DNA from: Pseudocitrobacter sp913778145
Lineage (GTDB): Bacteria > Pseudomonadota > Gammaproteobacteria > Enterobacterales > Enterobacteriaceae
DNA: 64,000 nt
Reading direction: 5' to 3'
NCBI GenBank assembly: GCA_035726825.1
Contig: JALNTX010000001.1
Span: 434,001-498,000 of the forward strand
Below the pieces are notes generated by a model. The model was given only the letters and a program-made list of their open reading frames with translations. It was not told where the DNA came from and searched no databases. Position numbers and translations under genes: made by a program. Below, one piece after another: positions 52,548-60,615 of the stretch (the stretch's first letter is position 1; each line of letters starts with the position of its first letter).

Positions 52548-52886
52548 TTAAAGGTTTTCTTTTGCGACTTCGAAGTGAACGGAAAGCAGCCAGGCTTCTT
52601 CATCAGGAAGATTGCCAAACTGCGCGACCACTTCGCGGGCAAGTTGCATTGATTCTGGTGAAATTTCGTCGAACAGGCTGGCATCGACTTCTGGCAGCGG
52701 TTCACCGGTCACAGACCGATGCGCCATTGCGCGCAGATGAGAGGTCAACATCTGTTCCTGTACGTCGTTGGGGATAATGTTGTGGCTGCGTAACAGGGCG
52801 AAAACCTGCTTCAGCATGGTGTCGGCAAGCTGTTCTGTTTGCGCTGCCGGTTCCACATCATTGTTCAATACCGCTGCATTCATCAC
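52548..52886 (-). CDS. Stand-alone PRD-domain protein
   Basis: 112 residues. A single PTS regulation domain with two candidate phospho-His sites (SHLRAMAHRS and SVHFEVAKE) and no DNA- or RNA-binding domain. First gene of the operon, 10 bases before the SFCGS gene. Could sense PTS phosphorylation and adjust transport or the distal regulator. Start is Met1 or Met2. Confidence 0.8.
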   Translation of the reverse strand: MMNAAVLNNDVEPAAQTEQLADTMLKQVFALLRSHNIIPNDVQEQMLTSHLRAMAHRSVTGEPLPEVDASLFDEISPESMQLAREVVAQFGNLPDEEAWLLSVHFEVAKENL

Positions 52887-52954
52887 TCGTCTTACCCCGT
52901 TAATGGCTCTGGAGTTAAATTAACGGCGCGGGTTGCAGGTTTGTAGCGAGTTGT

Positions 52955-52974
52955 TTTCCACTTCGAAGTGGAAA
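52955..52974. promoter_or_regulatory. Perfect 20 bp palindrome, candidate operator
   Basis: TTTCCACTTCGAAGTGGAAA, 69 bases upstream of the first gene of the operon. Perfect symmetry and position suit the binding site of the operon's own HTH-PRD regulator. Confidence 0.6.
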
Positions 52975-53038
52975 GGTGAAGGACACCAGTGATCTGTCCC
53001 ACAAAATTAGCGGTTTTGCCGATTTATCGGCGGAAAAG

Positions 53039-53054
53039 CGTGATATTCATCACG
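53039..53054. promoter_or_regulatory. CRP-like site
   Basis: CGTGATATTCATCACG contains GTGA-N6-TCAC, the CRP core with C/G in place of the outer T/A. Located 65 bases upstream of the 20 bp palindrome relative to transcription. Fits catabolite control of a carbon-source operon. Confidence 0.5.
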
Positions 53055-53152
53055 TGGATATGTCCTTAAATGCGGATTTGACGGGGGAAAGCGTATGGAG
53101 GATTTGTGCGAAAATGTGAGGTAGATAAGGTTTGCTTATGTGCGGTGGAAAT

Positions 53153-53183
53153 GCCGGATGGCGCTGACGCTTATCCGGCCTAC
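53153..53183. repeat. Single REP unit
   Basis: GCCGGATGGCGCTGACGC then TTATCCGGCCTAC, between the operon control region and the DUF2726 gene end. Confidence 0.8.
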
Positions 53184-53213
53184 AAGTCACCGCGCCCGAC
53201 ATAACAACGCGTA

Positions 53214-53759
53214 CTATTTTGGAATATGCAAAATAATATTATCTAAATCCCTGTCGCTGTATTTATCGGTAAGTTCAATAAAAGCAATACCGGCTTTTCG
53301 GCAGGCTTCTTTTTTTACCGCATCACGCTGAACTGCATTACCCTGATAATGACCGCCCCCCTGATACTCAATAACCACCAGCGGATCGCCATAAGGGGAA
53401 ATAATAACAAAATCGACGCGTTTATTATTGATGCAAAAATAAGCGCTTTTATTCGGCGAGCCAATAAGTTCACCCATACTGACCTGAGTGAAGAGTCGAT
53501 GGCCTGGGCGGTTAGTTTTCAGTAACGGTTCCAGACGGATAAAGAGGCCATACTCCTCTTTGTTCATCAGCTTGCTTTTGTGGAAATCGCTACGGGCGAC
53601 AATATCGAGTTGGTTTTCAGATTGTTTTACGGTTTTTCGTTTTCTTTTTGGCGATGATTTATTGATGACAAATATTAATAATAAAGTACCAATAAACATC
53701 AATAATAATTTGGGATACAAAGCCGAAGTTAATAGTTTAAATGCGTCTAGTCCATTCAT
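53214..53759 (-). CDS. DUF2726 protein, membrane-anchored nuclease-like domain
   Basis: 181 residues. N-terminal hydrophobic helix (about 15-33), basic linker (SSPKRKRKT), then a DUF2726 domain with RVDFVIISPYGDPLVVIEYQ. The Asp and the ExQ resemble a PD-(D/E)XK restriction-endonuclease core. QRDAVKKEACRKAGI follows as in family members. Function unknown. AT-rich compared with cybC. Not in E. coli K-12 at this place. Confidence 0.75.
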   Translation of the reverse strand: MNGLDAFKLLTSALYPKLLLMFIGTLLLIFVINKSSPKRKRKTVKQSENQLDIVARSDFHKSKLMNKEEYGLFIRLEPLLKTNRPGHRLFTQVSMGELIGSPNKSAYFCINNKRVDFVIISPYGDPLVVIEYQGGGHYQGNAVQRDAVKKEACRKAGIAFIELTDKYSDRDLDNIILHIPK

Positions 53760-53811
53760 GTTAAATGACTTAATCCGTGTGAGATTAATATATATTAACA
53801 GAGAGGCAGAA

Positions 53812-53838
53812 ATAAAAAAGGCGGTGATATCACCGCCT
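53812..53838 (-). terminator. cybC terminator
   Basis: AGGCGGTG/CACCGCCT stem (53819-53838) followed on the minus strand by TTTTTATT. Typical intrinsic terminator 9 bases after the cybC stop. Confidence 0.9.
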
Positions 53839-53846
53839 CCTTAAAA

Positions 53847-54236
53847 TTAACGAAACTTCTTATGGTTCTCGTTACGCGTGGCTTTAAACTCTTCCGCCGC
53901 CGCTTTGGCTTCCTTCACTTTGCCTTCGTTCGCCAGCTTCAGCGCGCCGTCGATTTGACCGACCAGCACGTCAAAGCCGTGGCGATAATCTTTCATCTCG
54001 GCGCTGTCAGCCGCTTTGCTTTCCAGCTTCGGCGGCGTTTCTTTCTGGGCGTCCAGCGCGGCGGTACGCATTTCGGTGAGCGCCGCTTTCAGTTCGGTCG
54101 CATCCGACGTGCTTTCCACCACTTTGAGGTTTTTCGCCAGCGTGTCCATATCCTCTTCGAGATCGGCGAACGCAGGGGCTGCCGCGCCCAACGCAAGAGA
54201 GGATACGGCCAACATTGCTAAGAGTTTTTTACGCAT
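53847..54236 (-). CDS. cybC: Soluble cytochrome b562
   Basis: 129 residues with a signal peptide ending near APAFA. Periplasmic four-helix heme protein. Heme ligands are the Met early in the mature chain (DLEEDMDTL) and the His near the C-terminus (RNENHKKFR region, TTRN/HQK in E. coli). Full length here; in some E. coli K-12 annotations cybC is truncated. Confidence 0.95.
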   Translation of the reverse strand: MRKKLLAMLAVSSLALGAAAPAFADLEEDMDTLAKNLKVVESTSDATELKAALTEMRTAALDAQKETPPKLESKAADSAEMKDYRHGFDVLVGQIDGALKLANEGKVKEAKAAAEEFKATRNENHKKFR

Positions 54237-54301
54237 TGCTCACTTCCTTTTTTATTATTAAGCAATCAGACGCCGCAGGGCGCGTCCGTAAAAACCGGGC
54301 G

Positions 54302-55654
54302 TTATTGCCCGGCGATTTTCATCTCCGGCAGAAGCACGGAGCCACACTGTATATTGCTGCGCGTTTCAATGTCGTCAGCAATCGTGACGATATTACGCCA
54401 CATATCTTTCAGATTTCCTGCGATCGTAATCTCACTGACCGGATACTGGATCTCACCATTTTCAACCCAGAAACCGGATGCACCGCGAGAATAGTCGCCG
54501 GTAATACCGCTCACACCTTGTCCCATCAGTTCGGTGACGACAAGACCCGTTCCCATATCTTTAAGCAACTTTTCAAAACTCAGACCGCGTCCGGCGATGC
54601 GCCAGTTGTGGATGCCGCCTGCGTGACCGGTGCTTTTCAGGCCCAGTTTCCGCGCAGAGTAATTGGTCAGCAGCCACTGCATCAGCACGCCATCTTTGAT
54701 GATATCGCGACGCTCGGTACGTACGCCTTCGCTATCGAACGGCGTGGAGGCCAGCCCTTTCAGCAGGTGCGGATGCTCTTCAATGGTCAGCCACTCCGGC
54801 AGGATCTGCTTGCCGAGCGAATCGAGCAGGAAGGTCGATTTGCGATACACCGAACCACCGGCAATTGCGCCAACCAGATGACCAAACAGACCGGTCGCCA
54901 CTTCGTTGGCAAAAATCACCGGCGCCTGCATCGTCGAGAGTTTACGCGGCGATAAACGCGCCAGCGTGCGGCGGGCGCACTCTTCGCCGACGAACTCTGG
55001 CGTTTGCAGGTCACCCAGTGCGCGGCCAATGGTGTAGGCGTAGTCGCGTTCCATATCACCATCGGCTTCCGCGATCACACAGCTGGAGAGCGAGTGGCGC
55101 GTTGAGCAGTAGCTTTGCAGCATACCGTGGCTGTTACCAAATACTTTGATGCCGTAGTGGCTGTTAAAGCTACCGCCTTCGGTATTGGTGATGCGTTTGT
55201 CAGCCTTCAGCGACGCCTGTTCTGCGCGCGCGGCGTATTCAATCGCTTCATCCGGCGTGACTTCCGCCGGGTGGAACAGGTCGAGATCCGGCGCATCGAA
55301 GGCCAGCAGATCTTTTTCTGCGACGCCTGCACACGGGTCTGGCGAAGTATAACGGGCGATATCCAGCGCCGCCTGAACAGTACGCGCGATGGCCTCCGGG
55401 CTGAGATCGGTTGAGGAGGCGCTGCCTTTACGATTCTGGTGATACACGGTGATGCCAAGCGCACCATCGCTATTAAATTCAACGTTTTCCACTTCACCAT
55501 AACGCGTGCTGACGCCAATGCCCGTGGTCTTACTCACCGCGACTTCAGCACCATCAGATTTGCCTGATGCCAGTTCCAGTGCGGTGGAGACAGCTTTTTC
55601 CAGCGCAATACGCTGTTCTGCAACTTGTGTGATTACTTTCATCGCCAATGCCAT
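54302..55654 (-). CDS. pmbA: Metalloprotease PmbA (TldE)
   Basis: 450 residues from the ATG at 55654 (MALAMKVIT), the E. coli length; the extra upstream frame is not coding. Non-catalytic partner of TldD in the zinc protease that matures microcin B17 and degrades CcdA. The segment EGVRTERRDIIKDGVL and C-terminal LLPEMKIAGQ are diagnostic. Divergent from darP. Confidence 0.97.
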   Translation of the reverse strand: MALAMKVITQVAEQRIALEKAVSTALELASGKSDGAEVAVSKTTGIGVSTRYGEVENVEFNSDGALGITVYHQNRKGSASSTDLSPEAIARTVQAALDIARYTSPDPCAGVAEKDLLAFDAPDLDLFHPAEVTPDEAIEYAARAEQASLKADKRITNTEGGSFNSHYGIKVFGNSHGMLQSYCSTRHSLSSCVIAEADGDMERDYAYTIGRALGDLQTPEFVGEECARRTLARLSPRKLSTMQAPVIFANEVATGLFGHLVGAIAGGSVYRKSTFLLDSLGKQILPEWLTIEEHPHLLKGLASTPFDSEGVRTERRDIIKDGVLMQWLLTNYSARKLGLKSTGHAGGIHNWRIAGRGLSFEKLLKDMGTGLVVTELMGQGVSGITGDYSRGASGFWVENGEIQYPVSEITIAGNLKDMWRNIVTIADDIETRSNIQCGSVLLPEMKIAGQ

Positions 55655-55748
55655 AATGTTAGGTAAAGTTACCTGAAGTCTAACAGAGAACCCTTTCTCA
55701 GTGTGCGCCCAAGCTGTTAGTATTAGCCTCTTTTTTAAGGAGCCTGAA

Positions 55749-56300
55749 ATGACAAAGCAGCCCGAAGACTGGCTCGACGACGTCCCCGGTGATGATATCG
55801 AAGACGAAGATGATGAAATTATCTGGGTCAGCAAGAGTGAAATTAAACGTGACGCCGAAGAGCTGAAGCAGCTTGGCGGTGAGATCGTCGACCTGGGTAA
55901 AAACGCGCTGGATAAAATCCCGCTCGATGATGACCTGCGTGCCGCCATTGAACTGGCGCAGCGCATCAAGAAAGAAGGTCGCCGCCGCCAGATGCAGCTG
56001 ATTGGTAAAATGTTGCGTAGCCGCGACGTCGAGCCGATTCGCCAGGCGCTGGATAAGCTGAAGAACCGTCACAACCAGCAGGTTGCCCTGTTCCATAAAC
56101 TGGAACAGCTGCGCGATCGTCTGATTGATAACGGTGATGAAGCGATGGATGAAGTGCTGAATCTGTGGCCGAATGCCGACCGTCAGCAACTGCGTTCACT
56201 GATCCGCAACGCGAAGAAAGAGAAAGAAGGGAATAAGCCGCCGAAGTCTTCGCGTCTGATTTTCCAGTATCTGCGCGAACTGGCGGAGAACGAAGGGTAA
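55749..56300 (+). CDS. darP: Ribosome-associated protein DarP (YjgA)
   Basis: 183 residues from the ATG at 55749; earlier in-frame codons lie upstream of the ribosome site AAGGAG. Binds the 50S subunit late in assembly. Acidic N-terminus (DDVPGDDIEDEDDEIIWVSK), then helical Arg/Lys-rich body (KNRHNQQVALFHKLEQL). Near-identical to E. coli YjgA. Confidence 0.97.
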   Translation: MTKQPEDWLDDVPGDDIEDEDDEIIWVSKSEIKRDAEELKQLGGEIVDLGKNALDKIPLDDDLRAAIELAQRIKKEGRRRQMQLIGKMLRSRDVEPIRQALDKLKNRHNQQVALFHKLEQLRDRLIDNGDEAMDEVLNLWPNADRQQLRSLIRNAKKEKEGNKPPKSSRLIFQYLRELAENEG

Positions 56301-56319
56301 GTCAGGAGCTGGTTTGTTC

Positions 56320-56407
56320 CCCCTCACCCCGGCCCTCTCCCACAGGGAGAGGGAGAAAACAGGTGCGGACGGTTCCCTCTCCCTCAGGGAGAGGGTTAGG
56401 GTGAGGG
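56320..56407. repeat. Extragenic inverted repeat, copy 4 of 5 (short form)
   Basis: 88 bp between darP and the GNAT gene. Same arms as copies 1-3, but the central variable part is shorter (about 20 bases). Confidence 0.88.
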
Positions 56408-56413
56408 TTGTTG

Positions 56414-56935
56414 TTACCCCATCACCACTCCGCACAACCCTTCATTAAACCGCTGATACTCCACCGCATCGATCCCCTGCGGGTAACTCAGCACCACCAG
56501 TTCATGGTCGGCAATTCCCTGATGATAGGTCGGGTGCGTGTGCGCCCACGGGTTGGCTATAAATCCCATTGATTGATAAAACCGCAGCCGCCGATGGGCG
56601 ATCTCGGTGGTGAGCGGATCAATTTCCAGCACCGTCAGCGGGGCGCGGGTCAGAAGTTCAGCCAGCAAAACCTTGCCGTAACCTTTTGAGCGCAATGCGC
56701 CATCGACCGCCAGATGCTCAATGTAAAGCATCTCTCCCAGCCGCCAGCTACCGCTCATTCCCACGAATTGCTCACCGTCGAACCACGCTTCCAGCGCATA
56801 GCGCAAGTCGCGAAGCGCCTGCGCTTTCGCCGCCGCTTCGCGCTGTTCATGCCAGGGGAAAGCCTGCGCGTAGAGCGCATCGACGCGGGCAAACAGCGCC
56901 GAGTCTGTTGAAGTCAGTTTATGAGCCGAAAGCAT
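56414..56935 (-). CDS. GNAT-family N-acetyltransferase
   Basis: 173 residues from the ATG at 56935; the longer frame runs back through the mpl terminator and is rejected. GNAT fold with acetyl-CoA loop RSKGYGKVLL after EMLYIEHLAVDG, and RRLRFYQSMGF near the end. Substrate unknown. It lies downstream of mpl on the same strand but beyond a terminator. Confidence 0.8.
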   Translation of the reverse strand: MLSAHKLTSTDSALFARVDALYAQAFPWHEQREAAAKAQALRDLRYALEAWFDGEQFVGMSGSWRLGEMLYIEHLAVDGALRSKGYGKVLLAELLTRAPLTVLEIDPLTTEIAHRRLRFYQSMGFIANPWAHTHPTYHQGIADHELVVLSYPQGIDAVEYQRFNEGLCGVVMG

Positions 56936-56960
56936 CCGCGTTCTCCACTGAAATTTGCCA

Positions 56961-56992
56961 ATAAAAAAAGCCAACCGGTTTCCCGGTTGGCT
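56961..56992 (-). terminator. mpl terminator
   Basis: Ten-base stem AGCCAACCGG / CCGGTTGGCT (56969-56992) followed on the minus strand by TTTTTTAT. Lies 25 bases after the mpl stop. Confidence 0.92.
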
Positions 56993-57017
56993 GCGCAGAA
57001 ACCTGACCTGAGTGAGG

Positions 57018-58394
57018 TTACTGTTGTTGCTGTTCCGCTTTTTTCGCCAGGCCGTCCAGCAGTTTCTGATGGATACCACCGAAACCGCCGTTGCTCATCA
57101 CCAGAATGTGATCGCCCGGATGCGCGGTTTTCAGCACCATGTCCACCAGCGTATCGACGTCGGCGCTCCAGTGCGCAGGCTGCACGCAGGCTTCCGCCAC
57201 TTCAGCCACCTGCCACGGAATGTGCTGCGGCTGAAGCAGGAAGACTTCATCCGCGCGTCCCAGCGACGGGGCGAGATCGTCTTTGCAGACGCCCATTTTC
57301 ATGGTGTTGGAGCGTGGTTCCAGCACTGCCAGAATGCGGGCCGTGCCGCCGACTTTGCCGCGCAGCGCCTGAAGCGTGGCGAGGATAGCCGTCGGGTGGT
57401 GCGCAAAGTCATCGTAGACGCTCACGCCGTTAGCTTCGCCCCGCAGTTCGAGGCGACGACGGGCGTTGATAAACGTACCCAGCGCGTTCGCCGCATCCGC
57501 AGGCGTTACGCCGACGTGACGCGCGGCAGCAATCGCCATCAGGCCATTGTGCATGTTGTGCTCGCCCACCAGGCCCCATTTCACCTGACCGACCACGTCG
57601 CCATCGAGCAGCACTTCCCATTCGGAAGCATCAGTATTCAGTTTTTTCGCCTGCCAGTGGCCCTGTTCACCCACCAGCTCCTGCTCGCTCCAGCAACCCA
57701 TCGCCATCGTCTGCTTCAGGTTGATGTCGTTTTCCGGCCAGATAATGCGCCCCTGCCCCGGTACGATGCGCACCAGGTGATGGAACTGTTTCTGAATCGC
57801 TTTCAGGTCGTCAAAGATATCCGCGTGATCGAACTCAAGGTTGTTGAGGATCAGCGTACGCGGGCAGTAATGTACAAATTTAGAACGCTTATCGAAGAAG
57901 GCGCAGTCGTATTCATCGGCTTCAATGACGAAGAACGGGCTGTCGCCCAGACGCGCGGAAACGTCGAAGTTGCCCGGCACGCCGCCGATCACAAAGCCCG
58001 GCTTATAGCCGCACGCTTCGAGGATCCAGGTCGCCATACCGGCAGTGGTGGTTTTCCCGTGCGTACCGGCAACGGCCAGCACCCAGCGGTCGCGCAGGAC
58101 GAAATCATGCAGCCACTGTGGGCCGGACATGTACGGAATGTTCTTTTCCAGCACCGCTTCAACACACGGATTACCGCGCGTCATGGCGTTACCGATGATC
58201 ACCAGATCCGGCTGCGGGTCGAGCTGGCTGGCGTCGTAACCCTGAATTAAATCAATGCCCTGGTTCTCAAGCAGCGTGCTCATTGGCGGATACACATTCG
58301 CATCCGAGCCCGTTACTTCATGGCCGAGGGAGCGGGCCAGCATTGCCAGGCCGCCCATGAAAGTGCCACAAATTCCCAAAATATGAATGCGCAT
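57018..58394 (-). CDS. mpl: UDP-MurNAc:murein-tripeptide ligase Mpl
   Basis: 458 residues. Reattaches recycled L-Ala-gamma-D-Glu-meso-DAP to UDP-MurNAc in peptidoglycan recycling. Mur-ligase ATP motif AGTHGKTTTAGM, N-terminal GICGTFMGGLA, and DDFAHHPTAI in the C-terminal part. E. coli Mpl has 457 residues. Divergent from fbp. Confidence 0.97.
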   Translation of the reverse strand: MRIHILGICGTFMGGLAMLARSLGHEVTGSDANVYPPMSTLLENQGIDLIQGYDASQLDPQPDLVIIGNAMTRGNPCVEAVLEKNIPYMSGPQWLHDFVLRDRWVLAVAGTHGKTTTAGMATWILEACGYKPGFVIGGVPGNFDVSARLGDSPFFVIEADEYDCAFFDKRSKFVHYCPRTLILNNLEFDHADIFDDLKAIQKQFHHLVRIVPGQGRIIWPENDINLKQTMAMGCWSEQELVGEQGHWQAKKLNTDASEWEVLLDGDVVGQVKWGLVGEHNMHNGLMAIAAARHVGVTPADAANALGTFINARRRLELRGEANGVSVYDDFAHHPTAILATLQALRGKVGGTARILAVLEPRSNTMKMGVCKDDLAPSLGRADEVFLLQPQHIPWQVAEVAEACVQPAHWSADVDTLVDMVLKTAHPGDHILVMSNGGFGGIHQKLLDGLAKKAEQQQQ

Positions 58395-58569
58395 ACGTCA
58401 CTATCCTTCTTTTATCTGCCGCACATTTTACCCACATGTTCGCCAGCAGAGAAATGCATTTCAGGATATTCCGTACTTTGCTGGCGCGATTCACCTGTGC
58501 GCATTCTTTTTATTCTTTGTTAAGATTGTTGCAGTCGCTTTACTCCACATTAACTGCAGGGAAAGTGTT

Positions 58570-59568
58570 ATGAAAACGTTAGGTGAATTTATTGTCGAGA
58601 AACAGCATGAGTTTTCTCATGCGACCGGTGAGCTTACCGCTCTGCTGTCGGCAATAAAGTTAGGTGCCAAAATCATCCACCGCGATATCAACAAAGCAGG
58701 TCTGGTTGATATCCTGGGTGCCAGCGGTGCTGAAAATGTTCAGGGCGAGGTGCAGCAAAAACTCGACTTGTTCGCCAACGAAAAACTGAAAGCCGCACTG
58801 CGCGCCCGCGATATCGTCGCTGGCATCGCATCCGAAGAAGAAGACGAGATTGTGGTCTTTGAAGGGTGTGAACACGCGAAATATGTGGTGTTGATGGATC
58901 CACTGGACGGCTCTTCCAACATCGATGTGAACGTCTCTGTCGGGACGATTTTCTCTATCTATCGCCGCGTGACGCCTGTCGGTACGCCGGTTACTGAAGA
59001 AGATTTCCTGCAACCGGGTAACAAGCAAGTCGCTGCCGGTTACGTGGTTTATGGCTCCTCAACCATGCTGGTTTACACCACCGGTTGCGGCGTCCACGCT
59101 TTCACCTATGACCCGTCGCTGGGCGTGTTCTGCCTGAGCCAGGAGCGTATGCGCTTCCCGCAGAAAGGTAACACCTACTCCATCAACGAAGGTAACTACA
59201 TTCGTTTCCCGGCGGGCGTGAAGAAATACATTAAGTTCTGCCAGGAAGAGGATAAATCGACCCAGCGCCCTTACACTTCGCGCTATATCGGTTCTCTGGT
59301 GGCAGACTTCCACCGCAATCTGCTGAAAGGCGGCATTTACCTCTACCCAAGCACTGCCAGCCACCCGGAAGGGAAGTTGCGCCTGCTGTACGAATGCAAT
59401 CCAATGGCGTTCCTCGCAGAACAAGCGGGCGGTAAAGCCAGCGATGGCGAGAATCGTATTCTGGATATCATCCCGGAAACCCTGCACCAGCGTCGTTCGT
59501 TCTTTGTCGGTAACGACCATATGGTTGACGACGTTGAACGTTTTATCCGTGAATTCCCGGACGCGTAA
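58570..59568 (+). CDS. fbp: Fructose-1,6-bisphosphatase class 1
   Basis: 332 residues from the ATG at 58570, the E. coli length. Gluconeogenic phosphatase. Metal and substrate motif DPLDGSSNID, and the C-terminal KGGIYLYPSTASHPEGKLRLLYE segment. The reading frame extends upstream without a ribosome site. Confidence 0.98.
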   Translation: MKTLGEFIVEKQHEFSHATGELTALLSAIKLGAKIIHRDINKAGLVDILGASGAENVQGEVQQKLDLFANEKLKAALRARDIVAGIASEEEDEIVVFEGCEHAKYVVLMDPLDGSSNIDVNVSVGTIFSIYRRVTPVGTPVTEEDFLQPGNKQVAAGYVVYGSSTMLVYTTGCGVHAFTYDPSLGVFCLSQERMRFPQKGNTYSINEGNYIRFPAGVKKYIKFCQEEDKSTQRPYTSRYIGSLVADFHRNLLKGGIYLYPSTASHPEGKLRLLYECNPMAFLAEQAGGKASDGENRILDIIPETLHQRRSFFVGNDHMVDDVERFIREFPDA

Positions 59569-59590
59569 AGTTCCTGCGTAGTAAATCGTA

Positions 59591-59624
59591 AGCCGGGTAA
59601 GCGCCAGCGCCACCCGGCTTTTTT
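59591..59624 (+). terminator. fbp terminator
   Basis: AGCCGGGT / ACCCGGCT stem with a 13-base loop, followed by six T. Lies directly before the convergent end of yjfF. Confidence 0.88.
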
Positions 59625-60615
59625 ATGGCTTCGTCGCAACCCTTGTTACTGGCGCATTCTGCCGGTTTTCCCACAACACGGTCAGCGCGCGTTGCAGGGC
59701 GATAAAAACAAACAGCAGAATGCCGATGGCGATTTTCGTCCACCATGAACTGAGCGTGCCGTCGAAGTTGATGTAGGTCTGAATCAAGCCCTGAATTCCC
59801 ACGCCAAACAGCGTGCCCAGCACGGTTCCTACCCCGCCGCTTAACAGCGTGCCGCCGATGACAACCGACGCAATCGCGTCCAGTTCCACACCGACACCCG
59901 CCAGCGCATAGCCCGCCTGGGTGTAAATCGAGAAGACAATACCCGCCAGCGTCGCAAGCCCAGTTGAGAGCATATAGATGCGAATCGTCGTGCTGCGGGT
60001 GGAAATCCCCATCAGATTCGCCGACGTCGCGCTGCCGCCGATGGCGTACACCTGATTACCAAAACGCGTGCGATGGGCGAGGAAAATCCCCACCACCACC
60101 ACCATCAGCATCAACAGCCCCATCGCGCTTAAGCGCCCGCCGCCGGGGATCATCCATGCCAGGCTGGAGAGAGTGTCATAAACTGGATGGTTAATCGGAA
60201 TCGACTCTTCAGACACCAGATAGCTAACACCGCGCAGGAAGAACATTCCCGCAAGCGTAATGATGAACGCCGGGATTTTCAGCGCATCAATCAGCAACCC
60301 CATAAAGGCGCCGAACGCACAGCCCATCATCAGCACCAGCGGGAAGGCCAGAAACGGAGAGATCCCCCAAAAACCGATCGCTTTGGCGAGGAACACGCCA
60401 GTGAAGGCGATCACCGACCCGACCGAGAGATCGATCCCACCCGAGAGGATCACAAACGTCATGCCGACCGCAATGATCCCCAGAAAGGCGTTGTCGGTGA
60501 GAATATTGCAAATCACCCGCGTTGAGGCGAAGCCGGGAAACTGGGTCAGACAGTAGAGATAACCAAGGATGAAAACGCCGAGCGTGATCATCAGCGGTAA
60601 GTTACGTTTTATCAT
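59623..60615 (-). CDS. yjfF: Galactofuranose ABC transporter permease YjfF
   Basis: 330 residues, RbsC-type inner-membrane permease with about ten helices; GGIDLSVGSVIAFTGV is the family motif. Partner of YtfT, YtfR and YtfQ. Overlaps the ytfT end by 14 bases. Confidence 0.95.
   Translation of the reverse strand: MIKRNLPLMITLGVFILGYLYCLTQFPGFASTRVICNILTDNAFLGIIAVGMTFVILSGGIDLSVGSVIAFTGVFLAKAIGFWGISPFLAFPLVLMMGCAFGAFMGLLIDALKIPAFIITLAGMFFLRGVSYLVSEESIPINHPVYDTLSSLAWMIPGGGRLSAMGLLMLMVVVVGIFLAHRTRFGNQVYAIGGSATSANLMGISTRSTTIRIYMLSTGLATLAGIVFSIYTQAGYALAGVGVELDAIASVVIGGTLLSGGVGTVLGTLFGVGIQGLIQTYINFDGTLSSWWTKIAIGILLFVFIALQRALTVLWENRQNAPVTRVATKP

Larger units (their letters stand above)
52887..53152 (-). 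promoter_or_regulatory. Upstream control region of the DUF4310/SFCGS operon
   Basis: No gene is seen in the 327 bases between the PRD gene and the DUF2726 gene. Besides the two dyads listed separately and a REP unit, nothing else is recognised. A clear sigma-70 promoter could not be fixed by eye. Confidence 0.5.

Noticed and set aside
54302..55969. 555-codon version of PmbA with a Ser-rich N-terminal extension
   Set aside because: The extension overlaps the start of darP on the other strand and is absent from E. coli PmbA; the ATG at 55654 gives exactly the family length.
57012..58250. 412-codon plus-strand frame opposite mpl
   Set aside because: Antisense shadow of mpl, which has the Mur-ligase ATP motif and full length.
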